Assembly (NCBI RefSeq): GCF_002119525.1
Contig: NZ_CP017916.1
Location: 2,356,001-2,420,000 of the forward strand
DNA: 64,000 nt
Source: Vibrio syngnathi
GTDB taxonomy: Bacteria > Pseudomonadota > Gammaproteobacteria > Enterobacterales > Vibrionaceae
Reading direction: 5' to 3'
The notes beneath the pieces are model-generated. The model did no database searches. It was not told the DNA's origin and was given only the letters and a program-made list of their open reading frames with translations. Below are positions 1 through 10,574 of this stretch, piece by piece. The translations under genes were made by a program, and so were the position numbers. Positions within the stretch are counted from its first letter, which is position 1. Each line of letters begins with the position of its first letter.

Positions 1-50
1 TGAATTACGCGCAACCGAATTTATCTAGATTGGTATCGTACTAAAAATTA

Positions 51-81
51 AAATAAAAAAAAGCGACCTTAAAGGTCGCTT
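51..81 (-). terminator. adk intrinsic terminator
   Basis: Read on the minus strand, a perfect stem AAGCGACCTT / AAGGTCGCTT with a minimal loop is followed by a long T run. It sits about 37 nt past the adk stop codon. Confidence 0.85.
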
Positions 82-117
82 CCAATATATCAAATTCTAA
101 AACTGGCTGTTAGCCAA

Positions 118-1087
<970 letters not shown>

Positions 1088-1115
1088 TAAAAAAAGCCCG
1101 CATTAGCGAGCTTTT
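1088..1115 (-). terminator. htpG intrinsic terminator
   Basis: On the minus strand, the stem AAGCTCGC / GCGGGCTT (one G-T pair) with a TAAT loop is followed by a T run. It lies about 36 nt after the htpG stop. Confidence 0.8.
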
Positions 1116-1150
1116 AAGTATGATTATGAGCTTAGCCCAAAGTCGAACTA

Positions 1151-3055
1151 CTAACGTTTTGTCAGTAGTTCGTTGATTGCACCTAAGAATTGTGATGGAT
1201 CTTCCATTGAGCCTTTTTCAGCTAGCATAGCTTGGCCAAGGAGTAACTCAACCCAACGGCCGAACGCTTGCTCATCCGCTTCATCAGCCATCTGTTTCAC
1301 AAGTGCGTGCTCAGGGTTAATCTCAAAGATGTACTTAACTTCCGGTGCGGCTTGACCCGCAGCTTCAAGAAGCTTAGCCATTTGCGTACCCATTTCGAAG
1401 TCGTCAGTCACAACAACCGCAGGCGTTGCGGCTAGCTTGAAGGTTGTACGAACTTCTTTAACACGACCACCTAGGTAAGATTGAGTACGCTCAACAACAG
1501 ATTTAAACTCTTCTTCTGTCTCTTTTTGCTTCTCTTTCTCTTCTTCACCTTCAAACTTGCTTAGGTCTAAGCCTGCTTTAGTGATCGATTGGAACTGCTT
1601 ACCATCAAAATCAGTCAGGTAGTTCATTACGTACTCATCAATACGATCGTACATTAGAACGACTTCAATACCTTTCGCTTTGAACTGCTCCAAGTGTGGG
1701 CTGTTCTTAGCAGCAGCGTAGCTATCTGCTGTTAGGTAGTAAATCTTGTCTTGGCCTTCTTTCATGCGTTCAACGTAAGATGCTAGGCTGATGGTTTGAT
1801 CAGCAGAATCCACTTCCGTTGACGAGAAACGAAGTAGACCAGCGATCTTCTCTTTGTTCGCCATGTCTTCAGCAGGGCCTTCTTTCAAGACTAGGCCGAA
1901 CTCTTTCCAAAACTCTAGGTATTTATCATTGTCATTCTTCGCCATGCGCTCAAGCATAGTCAGTACACGCTTAGTACACGCGCCACGAAGAGACTGGGTT
2001 ACCTTGTTATCTTGCAGAATTTCACGAGACACGTTCAGTGGCAGATCGTTTGAATCAATCAAGCCGCGAACGAAACGCATGTAAGATGGCATGAACTGCT
2101 CTGCGTCATCCATAATGAACACGCGTTGCACGTAAAGTTTTAGTCCGCTCTTGTGGTCACGGTTCATCATGTCCCAAGGTGCTTTTGCAGGAATGTAAAG
2201 CAGGCTTGTGTAATCGTTCTTACCTTCAACTTTGTTGTGGCTCCAGGTTAGTGGATCAGCAAAGTCGTGAGATACGTGCTTGTAAAACTCTTGGTACTCT
2301 TCTTTCTCGATATCAGATTTATTACGAGTCCAAAGCGCTTGAGCTTTGTTAATCTGTTCCCAATGCTTCTCTTCGGTGTCTTTACCTTCGTCATCTTTCA
2401 CAGCTGTAAAGATAGAAACAGGAATGCCGATGTGATCAGAATATTTACCAATCACTTCACGTAGACGCCACTCATTTAGGAATTCTTTACCGTCTTCGCG
2501 CATGTGGAGAATGATGTCAGTACCACGAGATTCTTTCGTGATATCTTCAATGGTGTAATCGCCTTCGCCAGCAGAATGCCATTGCACAGCTTGATCATTA
2601 GCAAGTCCAGCCGCTCGTGTACGAACAGTCACTGCGTCTGCAACGATAAATGCAGAATAGAAACCCACACCAAATTGACCAATCAATTGAGAGTCTTTGC
2701 TTTGGTCTTCAGACAGCTTTGAGAAAAAGTCTGCAGTACCCGATTTAGCAATCGTACCTAAATGCTCAATAACGTTGTCACGGCTCATGCCGATGCCGTT
2801 ATCAGAGATCGTTAAAGTATTCGCTTCAGCATTGAACGAAAGTTTTACACCTAAATCAGCGTCACCTTGGTAAAGGTCACCATTTGATAGCGCTTGAAAA
2901 CGAAGCTTATCAGCCGCATCAGATGCGTTAGAGATCAGCTCACGTAGAAAGATTTCTTTATTTGAATACAGTGAGTGAATCATTAGATGAAGTAGTTGTT
3001 TTACTTCAGATTGAAAGCCACGAGTCTCTTTATTTTGCGTTGCCGTTTCGCTCAT
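1151..3055 (-). CDS. htpG: molecular chaperone HtpG (Hsp90)
   Basis: Bacterial Hsp90, an ATP-dependent cytoplasmic chaperone that works with DnaK in refolding. The 634 residues compare with 624 in E. coli. The N-terminal GHKL ATPase shows [15 protein letters not shown] and [11 protein letters not shown], and the middle domain has the conserved REILQ segment. The region around residues 490-510 is rich in Glu and Lys. It diverges from toxR across a 270-nt gap. That arrangement is known in V. cholerae, where the two promoters respond oppositely to temperature; whether the same holds here is inference. Confidence 0.98.
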   Translation of the reverse strand: MSETATQNKETRGFQSEVKQLLHLMIHSLYSNKEIFLRELISNASDAADKLRFQALSNGDLYQGDADLGVKLSFNAEANTLTISDNGIGMSRDNVIEHLGTIAKSGTADFFSKLSEDQSKDSQLIGQFGVGFYSAFIVADAVTVRTRAAGLANDQAVQWHSAGEGDYTIEDITKESRGTDIILHMREDGKEFLNEWRLREVIGKYSDHIGIPVSIFTAVKDDEGKDTEEKHWEQINKAQALWTRNKSDIEKEEYQEFYKHVSHDFADPLTWSHNKVEGKNDYTSLLYIPAKAPWDMMNRDHKSGLKLYVQRVFIMDDAEQFMPSYMRFVRGLIDSNDLPLNVSREILQDNKVTQSLRGACTKRVLTMLERMAKNDNDKYLEFWKEFGLVLKEGPAEDMANKEKIAGLLRFSSTEVDSADQTISLASYVERMKEGQDKIYYLTADSYAAAKNSPHLEQFKAKGIEVVLMYDRIDEYVMNYLTDFDGKQFQSITKAGLDLSKFEGEEEKEKQKETEEEFKSVVERTQSYLGGRVKEVRTTFKLAATPAVVVTDDFEMGTQMAKLLEAAGQAAPEVKYIFEINPEHALVKQMADEADEQAFGRWVELLLGQAMLAEKGSMEDPSQFLGAINELLTKR

Positions 3056-3325
3056 TTTTACTCCAAAACATCTATACTTTATGTTGAATAACCACAGGGG
3101 CGTTACACATTATGCCACTCTTATGTTCATTAACATGAGGATGACAAATGTAAATTCAAGGTCAAAAAGCATAAAAACACTGTTTTTTTGATCTGTTTTT
3201 ATTATCCTTGAGTGTTATAAATATAAAAGAACATAAAAGAAGTCATGATTTGGTGAAGAATTAGCAGAACTTCACCTGAGATTTGTCTATTTCGCACCCC
3301 AAGTCATCCAAAATAGAAGAGTTCA
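3056..3325. promoter_or_regulatory. htpG/toxR divergent promoter region
   Basis: This 270-nt non-coding gap lies between two divergent start codons and must carry both promoters. I could not place a convincing heat-shock sigma-32 pair: CTTGAA and CCCCTG occur on the htpG strand but about 50 nt apart. The toxR ATG is preceded by AGAAGAG. Confidence 0.5.
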
Positions 3326-4237
3326 ATGAGCAATATCGGCACAAAGTTTATTCTCGCACAGCGGTTCGTATTCGACCCAAATAGCAACTCACTTGTTGAT
3401 CAGATGAGCGACGGTGAAGTCGTGCGCTTAGGCAGCAACGAAAGCCGCATTCTCCTTATGCTGTCAGAAAGACCCAATGAAGTTATCACTCGTAACGAAT
3501 TGCACGAATATGTTTGGCGAGACCAAGGCTTTGAGGTGGATGACTCCAGCTTAACGCAAGCAGTATCGACCCTGAGAAAGATGCTCAAGGACTCGACCAA
3601 ATCTCCAGAATTCGTAAAAACTGTACCAAAGCGCGGTTACCAATTTATAGCGACGGTTGAACGTTCAGCACCACTGTCATCAAATGATCAGCCAGTAACA
3701 GGTGAAATTTCAGAAAGTGACGTAGAGCCGATCTTAACGTTTGCGAATACCACTTTAGCTGAAGAAACCATCACTGAAACTATTGATCCAGAGCCAACTG
3801 CAAAGGCTCAAGAAAATCATGTCGGAGTCGAGCCAGTAACCAATCAGGTTAAACCTAAAGATGAAAGTTCGAATAAATGGTTAACGTTCGGAATGTTGCT
3901 TGTCGCTTTCCTCATGCCAATTCTCATTTTAACGTTAAAGAGCCCAGCTGAGTCCGAGTTCCGAACATTGGCTGACGTTGATGGTGTCAAAGTTCAAACA
4001 CCAATTAACCACCCAACTCTCACAAGTTGGTTGCCAGCGATAGAGAAATGTGTATTGCGTTACAACACCAGCCACACTGGCATGCTAAAGCCGGCTGAGG
4101 TGATTGCAACAGGCGGACAAGGTAACAATCTAGCTCTAAACTATATTCACCTTCAAGATTACTCGAGCGAGAATGTAACTCTAAGAATTTACGCAAACCA
4201 GTCGGATGTACACGACATTTGTAACGGTGGTCAGTAA
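3326..4237 (+). CDS. toxR: transmembrane transcriptional regulator ToxR
   Basis: Inner-membrane transcription factor that controls outer-membrane porins and, in pathogens, virulence genes. An OmpR/PhoB-type winged helix spans about residues 10-112, with VWRDQGFEVDDSSLTQAVSTLRK as recognition region (conserved core DDSSLTQAVS). An acidic, low-complexity tether of about 70 residues follows. One membrane segment lies at about 185-205, and a periplasmic domain carries two cysteines, C242 and C299, that pair in characterised ToxR proteins. toxS follows directly. A porin gene of the kind ToxR controls lies at 36.5-37.6 kb, but that link is inference. Confidence 0.97.
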   Translation: MSNIGTKFILAQRFVFDPNSNSLVDQMSDGEVVRLGSNESRILLMLSERPNEVITRNELHEYVWRDQGFEVDDSSLTQAVSTLRKMLKDSTKSPEFVKTVPKRGYQFIATVERSAPLSSNDQPVTGEISESDVEPILTFANTTLAEETITETIDPEPTAKAQENHVGVEPVTNQVKPKDESSNKWLTFGMLLVAFLMPILILTLKSPAESEFRTLADVDGVKVQTPINHPTLTSWLPAIEKCVLRYNTSHTGMLKPAEVIATGGQGNNLALNYIHLQDYSSENVTLRIYANQSDVHDICNGGQ

Positions 4238-4238
4238 C

Positions 4239-4754
4239 ATGAAATTAAAATTATCCATTATTTTACTGGTTATCTCTGCTTTCTTGAGCGGCTGGTTATA
4301 CTGGGGCAGCGATGCAAAGATAGAACGCTTGCTTACGCAACACGAATGGCAATCGAAAATGGTGACTCTGATTAGCGATATCAAGCAAGAGGATTCAATC
4401 GGGCCACTGCGTAAGGTTGAGCTATCATCGAATGCGAAGTATTTGCCAAACGGTACGTATCTGAGAATGGCTGTAGTTAAACTGTATGGCACTCAGACTG
4501 CACCCGCAAACGTCATCAATATTTCCGAAACCGGTCAGTGGGATATTAACGATAATTACTTACTGATTTCACCAACGGAGTTTAAAGATGTCACTTCTGC
4601 TGAGCGACAAGACTTTTCAGAGGAGCAACTCGAGCTGATCACTCAAGTGATTAAAATGGATGCAGAACAAAGCCGACGCATTGATATTATTAATCAGAAA
4701 GCACTGCTGCTCACTAGCCTAAATCATGGTTCTACGGTGTTATTCTCAAACTAA
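4239..4754 (+). CDS. toxS: ToxR-stabilising protein ToxS
   Basis: ToxS is a periplasm-facing inner-membrane partner that protects and activates the ToxR periplasmic domain. I place the start at the ATG 1 nt after the toxR stop, giving 171 residues, rather than at an upstream in-frame codon inside toxR. An N-terminal anchor (about residues 4-24) precedes the periplasmic domain, which includes LPNGTYLRMAVVKLYG. The tight toxR-toxS spacing implies translational coupling, and an intrinsic terminator follows. Confidence 0.95.
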   Translation: MKLKLSIILLVISAFLSGWLYWGSDAKIERLLTQHEWQSKMVTLISDIKQEDSIGPLRKVELSSNAKYLPNGTYLRMAVVKLYGTQTAPANVINISETGQWDINDNYLLISPTEFKDVTSAERQDFSEEQLELITQVIKMDAEQSRRIDIINQKALLLTSLNHGSTVLFSN

Positions 4755-4834
4755 TACTGTCTCAAACTACAATCAGATTAAGCTAAAACTCAACAGTGAT
4801 TTACTGTATATCATTAAACGATATACCAATAGAA

Positions 4835-4857
4835 AGGGGCATGATGCCCCTTTTTTA
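4835..4857 (+). terminator. toxRS terminator
   Basis: GGGGC ATGAT GCCCC followed by TTTTTT, about 80 nt after toxS. Confidence 0.88.
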
Positions 4858-4904
4858 TTAACTGTTGACATCAAACTACTGTTTTAGAATTTTTAGGGGT
4901 ATCT

Positions 4905-5216
4905 ATGAATACAGAACCAAGCTCGATAAGTGCATCAATCACCAAGGCAACCATCGCTATACACTATTGTCGTCAATGCAATTGGATGCTTCGTTCTAGT
5001 TGGTTATGCCAAGAGTTACTGCATACTTTCAGTGAAGAGATAGAGCAAGTGAGTTTACACCCAGATACCGGAGGCCGATTTGAGGTTTTTTGTAATGGAA
5101 TACAGATTTGGGAAAGAAAAGCGGACGGCGGCTTTCCTGAGGCTAAAGTTCTGAAGCAAAGAGTACGAAACATCATTGCTCCAGACAGAGACCTCGGCCA
5201 CGTAGACTCAAAATAA
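4905..5216 (+). CDS. SelT/SelW/SelH-type (Rdx) selenoprotein-like protein
   Basis: Small thioredoxin-fold protein of 103 residues in the Rdx family. The motif YCRQCNW gives a CxxC pair at the position where eukaryotic relatives have CxxU; here both residues are cysteine, so no selenocysteine is involved. The later segment TGGRFEVFCNG...IWERKADGGFPE...LKQRVR is typical of the family. It stands alone between the toxRS terminator and yfcE. A redox role is inferred from the fold, and no substrate is established. Confidence 0.85.
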   Translation: MNTEPSSISASITKATIAIHYCRQCNWMLRSSWLCQELLHTFSEEIEQVSLHPDTGGRFEVFCNGIQIWERKADGGFPEAKVLKQRVRNIIAPDRDLGHVDSK

Positions 5217-5241
5217 GCCTTCTCACGGCCGAACCAATGAT

Positions 5242-5787
5242 TTAAAGCTGGCCACTCACGAGAACATCACCTTCAAGACTAATAACTTTGAAGGTATTGT
5301 GTTCATAGATGCCATAACTCGCCGCGTGTCCCTCTCGTGGGAATGTCACCGAGCTAGGATTAAAGATGAATATGTCATCTTGGTATTCAGCGACAGGAAT
5401 ATGGGTATGACCATGTGCAATAATATCACCCGTCTTCAGCGCAGGGCGCTTATTGGTATTATACAAATGACCATGCGTTAGGAAGATACGCTGACCTGAT
5501 TCTAATAGTACCCACGAGTAATCCATCATCATTGGAAAAGACAACAGCACCTGATCCACTTCACTATCGCAGTTGCCGCGAACGGCAATGATCTCTTGAG
5601 AAAACGCATTCAACTTCTCTGCAACCGCTGGCGGGTTGTATCCTTCTGGAATTGGGTTTCTTGGCCCGTGATTCAGAATGTCACCCAATAACACTAAATA
5701 TTGCGCACCAGATGCTTGGTATAGCTCTAATACTTTTTCTGTTGCTGGCAGCGAACCGTGCAGGTCTGAAGCAAAAAATAATTTCAC
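5242..5787 (-). CDS. yfcE: phosphodiesterase YfcE
   Basis: Calcineurin-like metallophosphoesterase of 181 residues, the length of E. coli YfcE, which hydrolyses phosphodiesters with manganese. Metal-binding motifs appear in order: ASDLHGS, GDILNHGPRN, RGNCDSEVD, LTHGHLYN and AHGHTHIP. It is a single gene converging on the preceding small protein. The physiological substrate is not known. Confidence 0.93.
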   Translation of the reverse strand: MKLFFASDLHGSLPATEKVLELYQASGAQYLVLLGDILNHGPRNPIPEGYNPPAVAEKLNAFSQEIIAVRGNCDSEVDQVLLSFPMMMDYSWVLLESGQRIFLTHGHLYNTNKRPALKTGDIIAHGHTHIPVAEYQDDIFIFNPSSVTFPREGHAASYGIYEHNTFKVISLEGDVLVSGQL

Positions 5788-5834
5788 ACGTACTTCTCCA
5801 TAAAATTTATGAGCCTATTGTACGTATCTAACGG

Positions 5835-6242
5835 CTACACGTCATCTCTCGCCATACCGTTGATCACGATATTATTGTAACTAACCATACCGACTATTTT
5901 ATGGTCACTGACCACAGGAGCCCGGCTGATACCAAAACGTTCAAACAAGCGAGCACAATACTTTACGTTCATATCAGCAGATACACTCAAAGCCGGTTTA
6001 GTCATAATTTCATAAACGTTGGTTCGCTTGGGAGAACGATTTTTAGCTAATACTTTTTTGGCAATGTCATTCATCAGCACGATGCCATACTCATCATCCT
6101 CGTGGCGTTTATCAACAATGATGGCTTTTACTTTGTGCTTTTTCGCCATCTCTATCGCTTCCAACACCGTGGTTAGCCCATCGATAATCACATACGTATT
6201 GGCCATTACATCGGCCACACGGATCTTTTCACTGGTACTCAT
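5835..6242 (-). CDS. CBS-domain protein (distal gene of DUF1538 operon)
   Basis: A 135-residue protein made of two CBS motifs, at about residues 10-60 (MANTYVIIDGLTTVLEAIEMA...KVKAIIVD) and 75-130 (MTKPALSVSADMNVKYCARLFERFGISRAPVV). CBS pairs bind adenosine nucleotides and act as energy sensors. The start overlaps the stop of the P-II-like gene by 4 nt, so it is translationally coupled. The context suggests it senses nucleotides for the DUF1538 transporters; that is inference. Confidence 0.85.
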   Translation of the reverse strand: MSTSEKIRVADVMANTYVIIDGLTTVLEAIEMAKKHKVKAIIVDKRHEDDEYGIVLMNDIAKKVLAKNRSPKRTNVYEIMTKPALSVSADMNVKYCARLFERFGISRAPVVSDHKIVGMVSYNNIVINGMARDDV

Positions 6243-6589
6243 AGCTCGTCCTCCACAACCTTTGTTAACGTCTCGACTTGATGCGCAACGCCTACAGCAT
6301 CTTCGACATCGATTTGCACTGCTATCCCTTGCCCTGACTCTTGGTCGAACTCCCCCACTTCACTAATTCTTTCGAGAATATGCCTTGCTAGATGCTCCTC
6401 GACGACAAACAGCAGCACGTCTTTTTGCACCTCTAACGTTAAACCAAAGAAGGTGCGTTTTTGGTTTAAACCCTGCCCTCTGGCGTTGTTAATCACGGTT
6501 GCCCCTGTTGCGCCGGCGTCACGCGCGGCATCGAGCACGATATCGGTCTTGCTCTCTTCTACAAACGCTAAGATCAATTTAAAGCGCAT
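6239..6589 (-). CDS. P-II-like signalling protein
   Basis: A 116-residue protein of the P-II (GlnB-like) fold: beta strand [12 protein letters not shown], then DIVLDAARDAGATGATVINNARG, which aligns with the P-II helix and start of the T-loop. The canonical T-loop tyrosine site is absent. Family annotation calls such proteins P-II-like, and many regulate a neighbouring transporter. It overlaps the DUF1538 gene upstream by 11 nt and the CBS gene downstream by 4 nt. Confidence 0.8.
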   Translation of the reverse strand: MRFKLILAFVEESKTDIVLDAARDAGATGATVINNARGQGLNQKRTFFGLTLEVQKDVLLFVVEEHLARHILERISEVGEFDQESGQGIAVQIDVEDAVGVAHQVETLTKVVEDEL

Positions 6590-7373
6590 CTTTGCTCTCC
6601 TTGGAGGATTGTGATCGGTTTAGCCACTGCGTTATTTGGGCATACCCCATCACGGATATAATTGGAAATAAGCTCGCGAAAGCAATCAACCCAAAGCCAT
6701 CGATCACCGGGTTTCTTCCAGGCACCGTTGACGCGAGCCCCAACCCAAGTGCCGTCACTAAAGGAACCGTTACCGTTGAGGTCGTCACACCGCCGGAATC
6801 GTAAGCTAATGGAATAATCAATTTGGGTGCATAGAAGGTTTGAATCACCACAATGACATAGCCAAAAATGATGTAGTAATGAATAGGGTCGCCAGCCACG
6901 ATGCGATAACTCCCTAGTGATATGCCAATCGCTACGCCTAATGCCACGGAGATCCTCAACCCATTAACGCTGATACTGCCACCAGAGACTTGATTGGCCT
7001 TGATCGCTACCGCAATCAACGAGGGCTCGGCTATCGTGGTACTGAAACCAATACAAAACGCGAAAAGGTAAACCCAGTAATAATCAAACCAAACTAAGGT
7101 AAGGCCTGAACTGATCTTAAATTCAGTCAGAAAACTTGGCTCGGTCAATTGCATTGCCATTGTCTCCCCCAAAGGAAACAACGCGAGCTCTAACCCCATC
7201 AAAAAGAGCGATAAGCCAAGAATGACGTAAAAGAAACCTACCAACACTTTGGCTAGGTTATTAACTGGCTTACGCAGCACCGCTAATTGAAAACCAAAGA
7301 TGATCACCGCAATCGGAATCACATCCGTCACAGTGCCTAAAAAAGTATTGAGAAATTGCTGAGCACTGATCAT
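6579..7373 (-). CDS. DUF1538 membrane protein (UmpA/UmpB-like)
   Basis: A 264-residue polytopic inner-membrane protein of the DUF1538 family. The hallmark [17 protein letters not shown] occurs near residue 185, followed by [24 protein letters not shown], and it has about seven hydrophobic segments. A pair of DUF1538 proteins in Halomonas (UmpAB) has been reported as a two-subunit Na+/H+ antiporter; assigning that activity here is inference. It overlaps the upstream DUF1538 paralogue by 4 nt. Confidence 0.88.
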   Translation of the reverse strand: MISAQQFLNTFLGTVTDVIPIAVIIFGFQLAVLRKPVNNLAKVLVGFFYVILGLSLFLMGLELALFPLGETMAMQLTEPSFLTEFKISSGLTLVWFDYYWVYLFAFCIGFSTTIAEPSLIAVAIKANQVSGGSISVNGLRISVALGVAIGISLGSYRIVAGDPIHYYIIFGYVIVVIQTFYAPKLIIPLAYDSGGVTTSTVTVPLVTALGLGLASTVPGRNPVIDGFGLIAFASLFPIISVMGYAQITQWLNRSQSSKESKDAL

Positions 7374-8092
7374 GTCACCACCATCACAAACATCATCGGC
7401 AGAAGTGAAGCAAAGGCGATCAATCCAAAGCCATCAATCATCGGGTTTCGCCCTTTAATCGCCGAGGCTAAACCTACGCCTAATGCGGTCACTAACGGAA
7501 CGGTGATCGTCGATGTTGTAACGCCGCCAGAGTCGTACGCAATCCCAATAATGTTTTCCGGGGCAAATGCCGTGAGCACCACCACTCCAATATAACCACC
7601 GATGATCATGTACTGAATTGGCCAACCTTTTAAGATCCGAAGCACACCAAGTAAAATAGCGATACCGACCGACAGTGCCACCGTGAAACGCAGGCCATTC
7701 GCGTAGTGCTCCATCTCCTCTAACGAGTTAGGAATAACACCGCCCTCAGCCGCTACTTCTGCCGCTTCAGCAGCGACGGCTGTCAAAGCAGGTTCCGCGA
7801 TAGTGGTGCCAAACCCCAAACAAAAGGCAAAGGTTAGTAACCAGAACACACTCCCCTTGCGGGCGAATGCTTGAGCCATCGATTCTCCGATTGGAAATAG
7901 ACCCATTTCAAGGCCAAATATAAAGAAAGTCAGCCCAAAGACCACCAGTACTAAGCCAGTGAGAATAGACAAAAGATGAGGGAGTGGCTCTTGCAGAACA
8001 GCAAGCTGGAAGAAAGCGATCACCGCCACGATCGGCAATAAATCTCTTAGGCTGCCTAACATGGCTCGAAACAAAGCAAGCACTGCCGTCAT
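7370..8092 (-). CDS. DUF1538 membrane protein, first gene of the operon
   Basis: A 240-residue paralogue of the next gene, with the same motif [17 protein letters not shown] and [17 protein letters not shown]. It carries a longer loop between membrane segments (about residues 95-125, Ala/Glu-rich). It is the first gene of a four-gene operon with every junction overlapping. The two DUF1538 proteins probably form a heteromeric transporter, with the P-II-like and CBS proteins as regulatory subunits; that is inference from gene order. Confidence 0.88.
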   Translation of the reverse strand: MTAVLALFRAMLGSLRDLLPIVAVIAFFQLAVLQEPLPHLLSILTGLVLVVFGLTFFIFGLEMGLFPIGESMAQAFARKGSVFWLLTFAFCLGFGTTIAEPALTAVAAEAAEVAAEGGVIPNSLEEMEHYANGLRFTVALSVGIAILLGVLRILKGWPIQYMIIGGYIGVVVLTAFAPENIIGIAYDSGGVTTSTITVPLVTALGVGLASAIKGRNPMIDGFGLIAFASLLPMMFVMVVT

Positions 8093-8392
8093 CGCAACTC
8101 CTAGTCGTCGAAATTGTGTCTGATTATGAATTACTAATAATCATGGCAAATCCTTATCTTTCCTTATGTGACAAATATTACGCAGTTGGTAACATACCGG
8201 AGTAAAATGCATAAGTGTGATAGAGGTATACATACGAGCACGGTGAATTTAATTTCATTCTTTCGTAAATTGATACGCCGTTAGTTAGGCATCACACGAT
8301 TGAAACCAACTGATCGTTATAGTGATTATTTCGTATTGATTGGCGATTAAAAACAAGCCATGTCTATAATTATGTTTAACAGGGAGATTGGT

Positions 8393-9307
8393 ATGAAGAT
8401 ATTGTTAACAGGTGGTACGGGATTTATTGGCTCTGAACTGGTCAAGAGTTGGAACACTGACGACGTAACATTGCTGACGCGGAGTCCTGAAAAAGCAAAG
8501 CAAAACCTAAATCACCTCAACCAAAACAACCTTCATTACATTCTATCTCTTGATGAACTGAGCGACCTCAATGACTTCGATGTTGTGGTTAACCTTGCAG
8601 GCGAGCCTATTGCCGACAAGCGCTGGAGCGCAGAGCAAAAGGAAAGGATATGTAATAGCCGTTGGCACATCACCGAAAAACTGGTCGAGTTAGTTCATGC
8701 CAGTAGCAACCCGCCAAAAGCTTTTATTAGCGGTTCAGCCGTGGGTTACTATGGCGATCAACAGCAACACCCGTTTGACGAATCACTACAAGTAGAAGAT
8801 GAAAGCTTTCCTCACAAAGTTTGCGCTCATTGGGAAGAGATAGCCAAGAGAGCACAATCCAGCAATACACGAGTGATACTACTACGAACAGGGATTGTAC
8901 TCGGCGAAAATGGCGGTGCGCTAAAGAAGATGCTAATGCCCTACAAGCTAGGAGTAGGCGGACCACTAGGCTCAGGCGAGCAATACATGCCTTGGATTCA
9001 CATGCTGGATATGGTGAGAGCCATCAACCACTTATTGTCGATGCCTCACGCTCAAGGGGAATTCAACATGTGTGCTCCGCATCCTGTCACCAACAAACTA
9101 TTCAGCAGCACGTTAGCTAAACAATTAGGCCGACCGCATTTCTTATTCACGCCGAAATGGGCAATGTCTCTTCTGATGGGTGAATCATCTTGTTTGCTAT
9201 TTGACAGCATTCGCTCCAAGCCGAAGAAACTCACTGAGATGGGCTTCAACTTTAGTTATTCAAGAATCGAGCCGGCACTAAAAAATTTGTTACAACATCA
9301 AGACTAA
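8393..9307 (+). CDS. yfcH: TIGR01777 family epimerase (YfcH-like)
   Basis: NAD(P)-binding extended SDR protein of the YfcH/TIGR01777 type. I chose the ATG at 8393 because AGGGAG lies 6 nt before it, which gives 304 residues beginning MKILLTGGTGFIG. The nucleotide-binding GGTGFIG motif starts at residue 7, and NLAGEPIADKRW, GSAVGYYGD and LRTGIVLGENGGALKKM are family signatures. The substrate is unknown. An SDR gene follows 43 nt later and may be co-transcribed. Confidence 0.92.
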   Translation: MKILLTGGTGFIGSELVKSWNTDDVTLLTRSPEKAKQNLNHLNQNNLHYILSLDELSDLNDFDVVVNLAGEPIADKRWSAEQKERICNSRWHITEKLVELVHASSNPPKAFISGSAVGYYGDQQQHPFDESLQVEDESFPHKVCAHWEEIAKRAQSSNTRVILLRTGIVLGENGGALKKMLMPYKLGVGGPLGSGEQYMPWIHMLDMVRAINHLLSMPHAQGEFNMCAPHPVTNKLFSSTLAKQLGRPHFLFTPKWAMSLLMGESSCLLFDSIRSKPKKLTEMGFNFSYSRIEPALKNLLQHQD

Positions 9308-9350
9308 TTCTTTACCCTAGAGCGATAGAAACTCTATTAAAGGATTAAGC

Positions 9351-10178
9351 GTGAACAAGTCGATTCTAATTACTGGTTGCTCAACGGGTATTGGCTATAC
9401 ATGTGCTCATGCACTTCAAAAGCGCGGCTTTCATGTCATTGCATCTTGCCGTGATCCACAAGATGTTCAACGCCTTCAAGATGAAGGGCTCACCAGTATT
9501 CAATTAGATCTTTCCAACCAAGAAAGCATCGAGAATGCTGCCAAGCTTGCGATTGAACTCTCACCTAACGGGTTATATGGACTGTTTAACAACGGTGCTT
9601 ACGGTCAAGCAGGTGCGCTGGAAGACTTACCGACTCAAGGGCTCAGAGAGCAATTCGAAACCAACTTCTTTGGTTGGCACCACCTTGTTTGTCAGATCCT
9701 TCCGCACATGCGTGAACGCGGTGAAGGCCGAATAGTACAAAACAGTTCCGTATTAGGTTTTGCCGCAATGAAATATCGTGGCGCTTATAATGCGTCAAAG
9801 TTCGCGATTGAAGGCTGGACGGATACCTTGCGTTTAGAGCTGCATGGCAGCGGTATACACATCTCGTTACTGCAACCTGGGCCAATTGAGACTCAATTTA
9901 GAACCAATGCCCTGAAAGCATTCAATAAATGGATTGTCATCTCTGGTAGCGCTCATAAAACAGCTTATCAACAACAAAAAGACCGACTTGAAAAGGAGTC
10001 ATCGAACAACGCTTTTGTTCTTCCGCCTGAAAGTTGTGTTGAGCCGGTATTCCATGCTCTCACAGCCGACAAACCCAAACTAAGATACCGTGTGACTACC
10101 CCAACTAAAGTGTTCGCGGTATTGAAAAGGATTCTACCAAGTCGCTTGCTAGACCCTATTTTGAGAAAAGCGGCATAA
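9351..10178 (+). CDS. short-chain dehydrogenase/reductase
   Basis: Classical SDR oxidoreductase of 275 residues. The cofactor motif TGCSTGIG is at residues 8-15, NNGAYGQ is the NNAG-type motif, the catalytic Ser is in QNSSVLGF, and YNASK supplies the catalytic Tyr and Lys. The C-terminal extension with RVTTPTKVFAVLKRILPSRL is like that of YbbO-type dehydrogenases. The substrate cannot be read from sequence; an aldehyde/retinol-type dehydrogenase is possible. Confidence 0.9.
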   Translation: MNKSILITGCSTGIGYTCAHALQKRGFHVIASCRDPQDVQRLQDEGLTSIQLDLSNQESIENAAKLAIELSPNGLYGLFNNGAYGQAGALEDLPTQGLREQFETNFFGWHHLVCQILPHMRERGEGRIVQNSSVLGFAAMKYRGAYNASKFAIEGWTDTLRLELHGSGIHISLLQPGPIETQFRTNALKAFNKWIVISGSAHKTAYQQQKDRLEKESSNNAFVLPPESCVEPVFHALTADKPKLRYRVTTPTKVFAVLKRILPSRLLDPILRKAA

Positions 10179-10574
10179 ATTACTAACTTTGAATGCAGAG
10201 TCGCAAACTTTAATGTAACGATGTAATTTTTCCGTAACAATAAGATGTCATGATTATCCTATCTCATCAATTATTTCCAATTGATGAATTTAATCTGGAT
10301 ATTTCATGACTTTAAACCGCCTTAATTGGGTAGGTGTGAGTTTGGCTATTACGTTGTTTATTCTGTTTTGAATATCTTAAGTAATACCTCACAGACCACC
10401 TCAATGAGAACGCTGTGTCTTCCGTGTTGAGATAACAACTCTATCAACATCGAAGCATGGCGTTTTTCTATTTTTGGCGCTTTTTATCTGAGATAACCGA
10501 GTTAGATCTTGAAGTTACCGACTTCTCACCCCATATTTGCAACGTATCCACAAAACAAACCTCAAGGAACGTAA
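10179..10574 (+). other. SDR-cnoX intergenic region
   Basis: About 396 nt without a large gene. It holds a possible 21-codon ORF (see 10306-10371) and the cnoX promoter/leader. The segment 10455-10490 is T-rich with two GGCG blocks but does not form a convincing terminator stem. Confidence 0.5.
10306..10371 (+). CDS. possible 21-residue single-span membrane peptide
   Basis: The ATG at 10306 opens a frame coding MTLNRLNWVGVSLAITLFILF (21 residues), which reads as one membrane helix with a short basic N-terminus. The ribosome-binding site is weak (GGAT about 8 nt upstream). It may be chance, but hydrophobic micro-proteins of this kind are often missed. No function is claimed. Confidence 0.25.
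   Translation: MTLNRLNWVGVSLAITLFILF

Noticed and set aside
1173..2722. plus-strand frames inside htpG
   Set aside because: Shadows of a strongly supported gene on the other strand; no ribosome-binding sites or family features.
3056..3325. sigma-32 promoter for htpG
   Set aside because: CTTGAA and CCCCTG are present but about 50 nt apart instead of 13-15.
4905..5216. selenocysteine protein with UGA
   Set aside because: The CxxC site is encoded with two ordinary cysteine codons.
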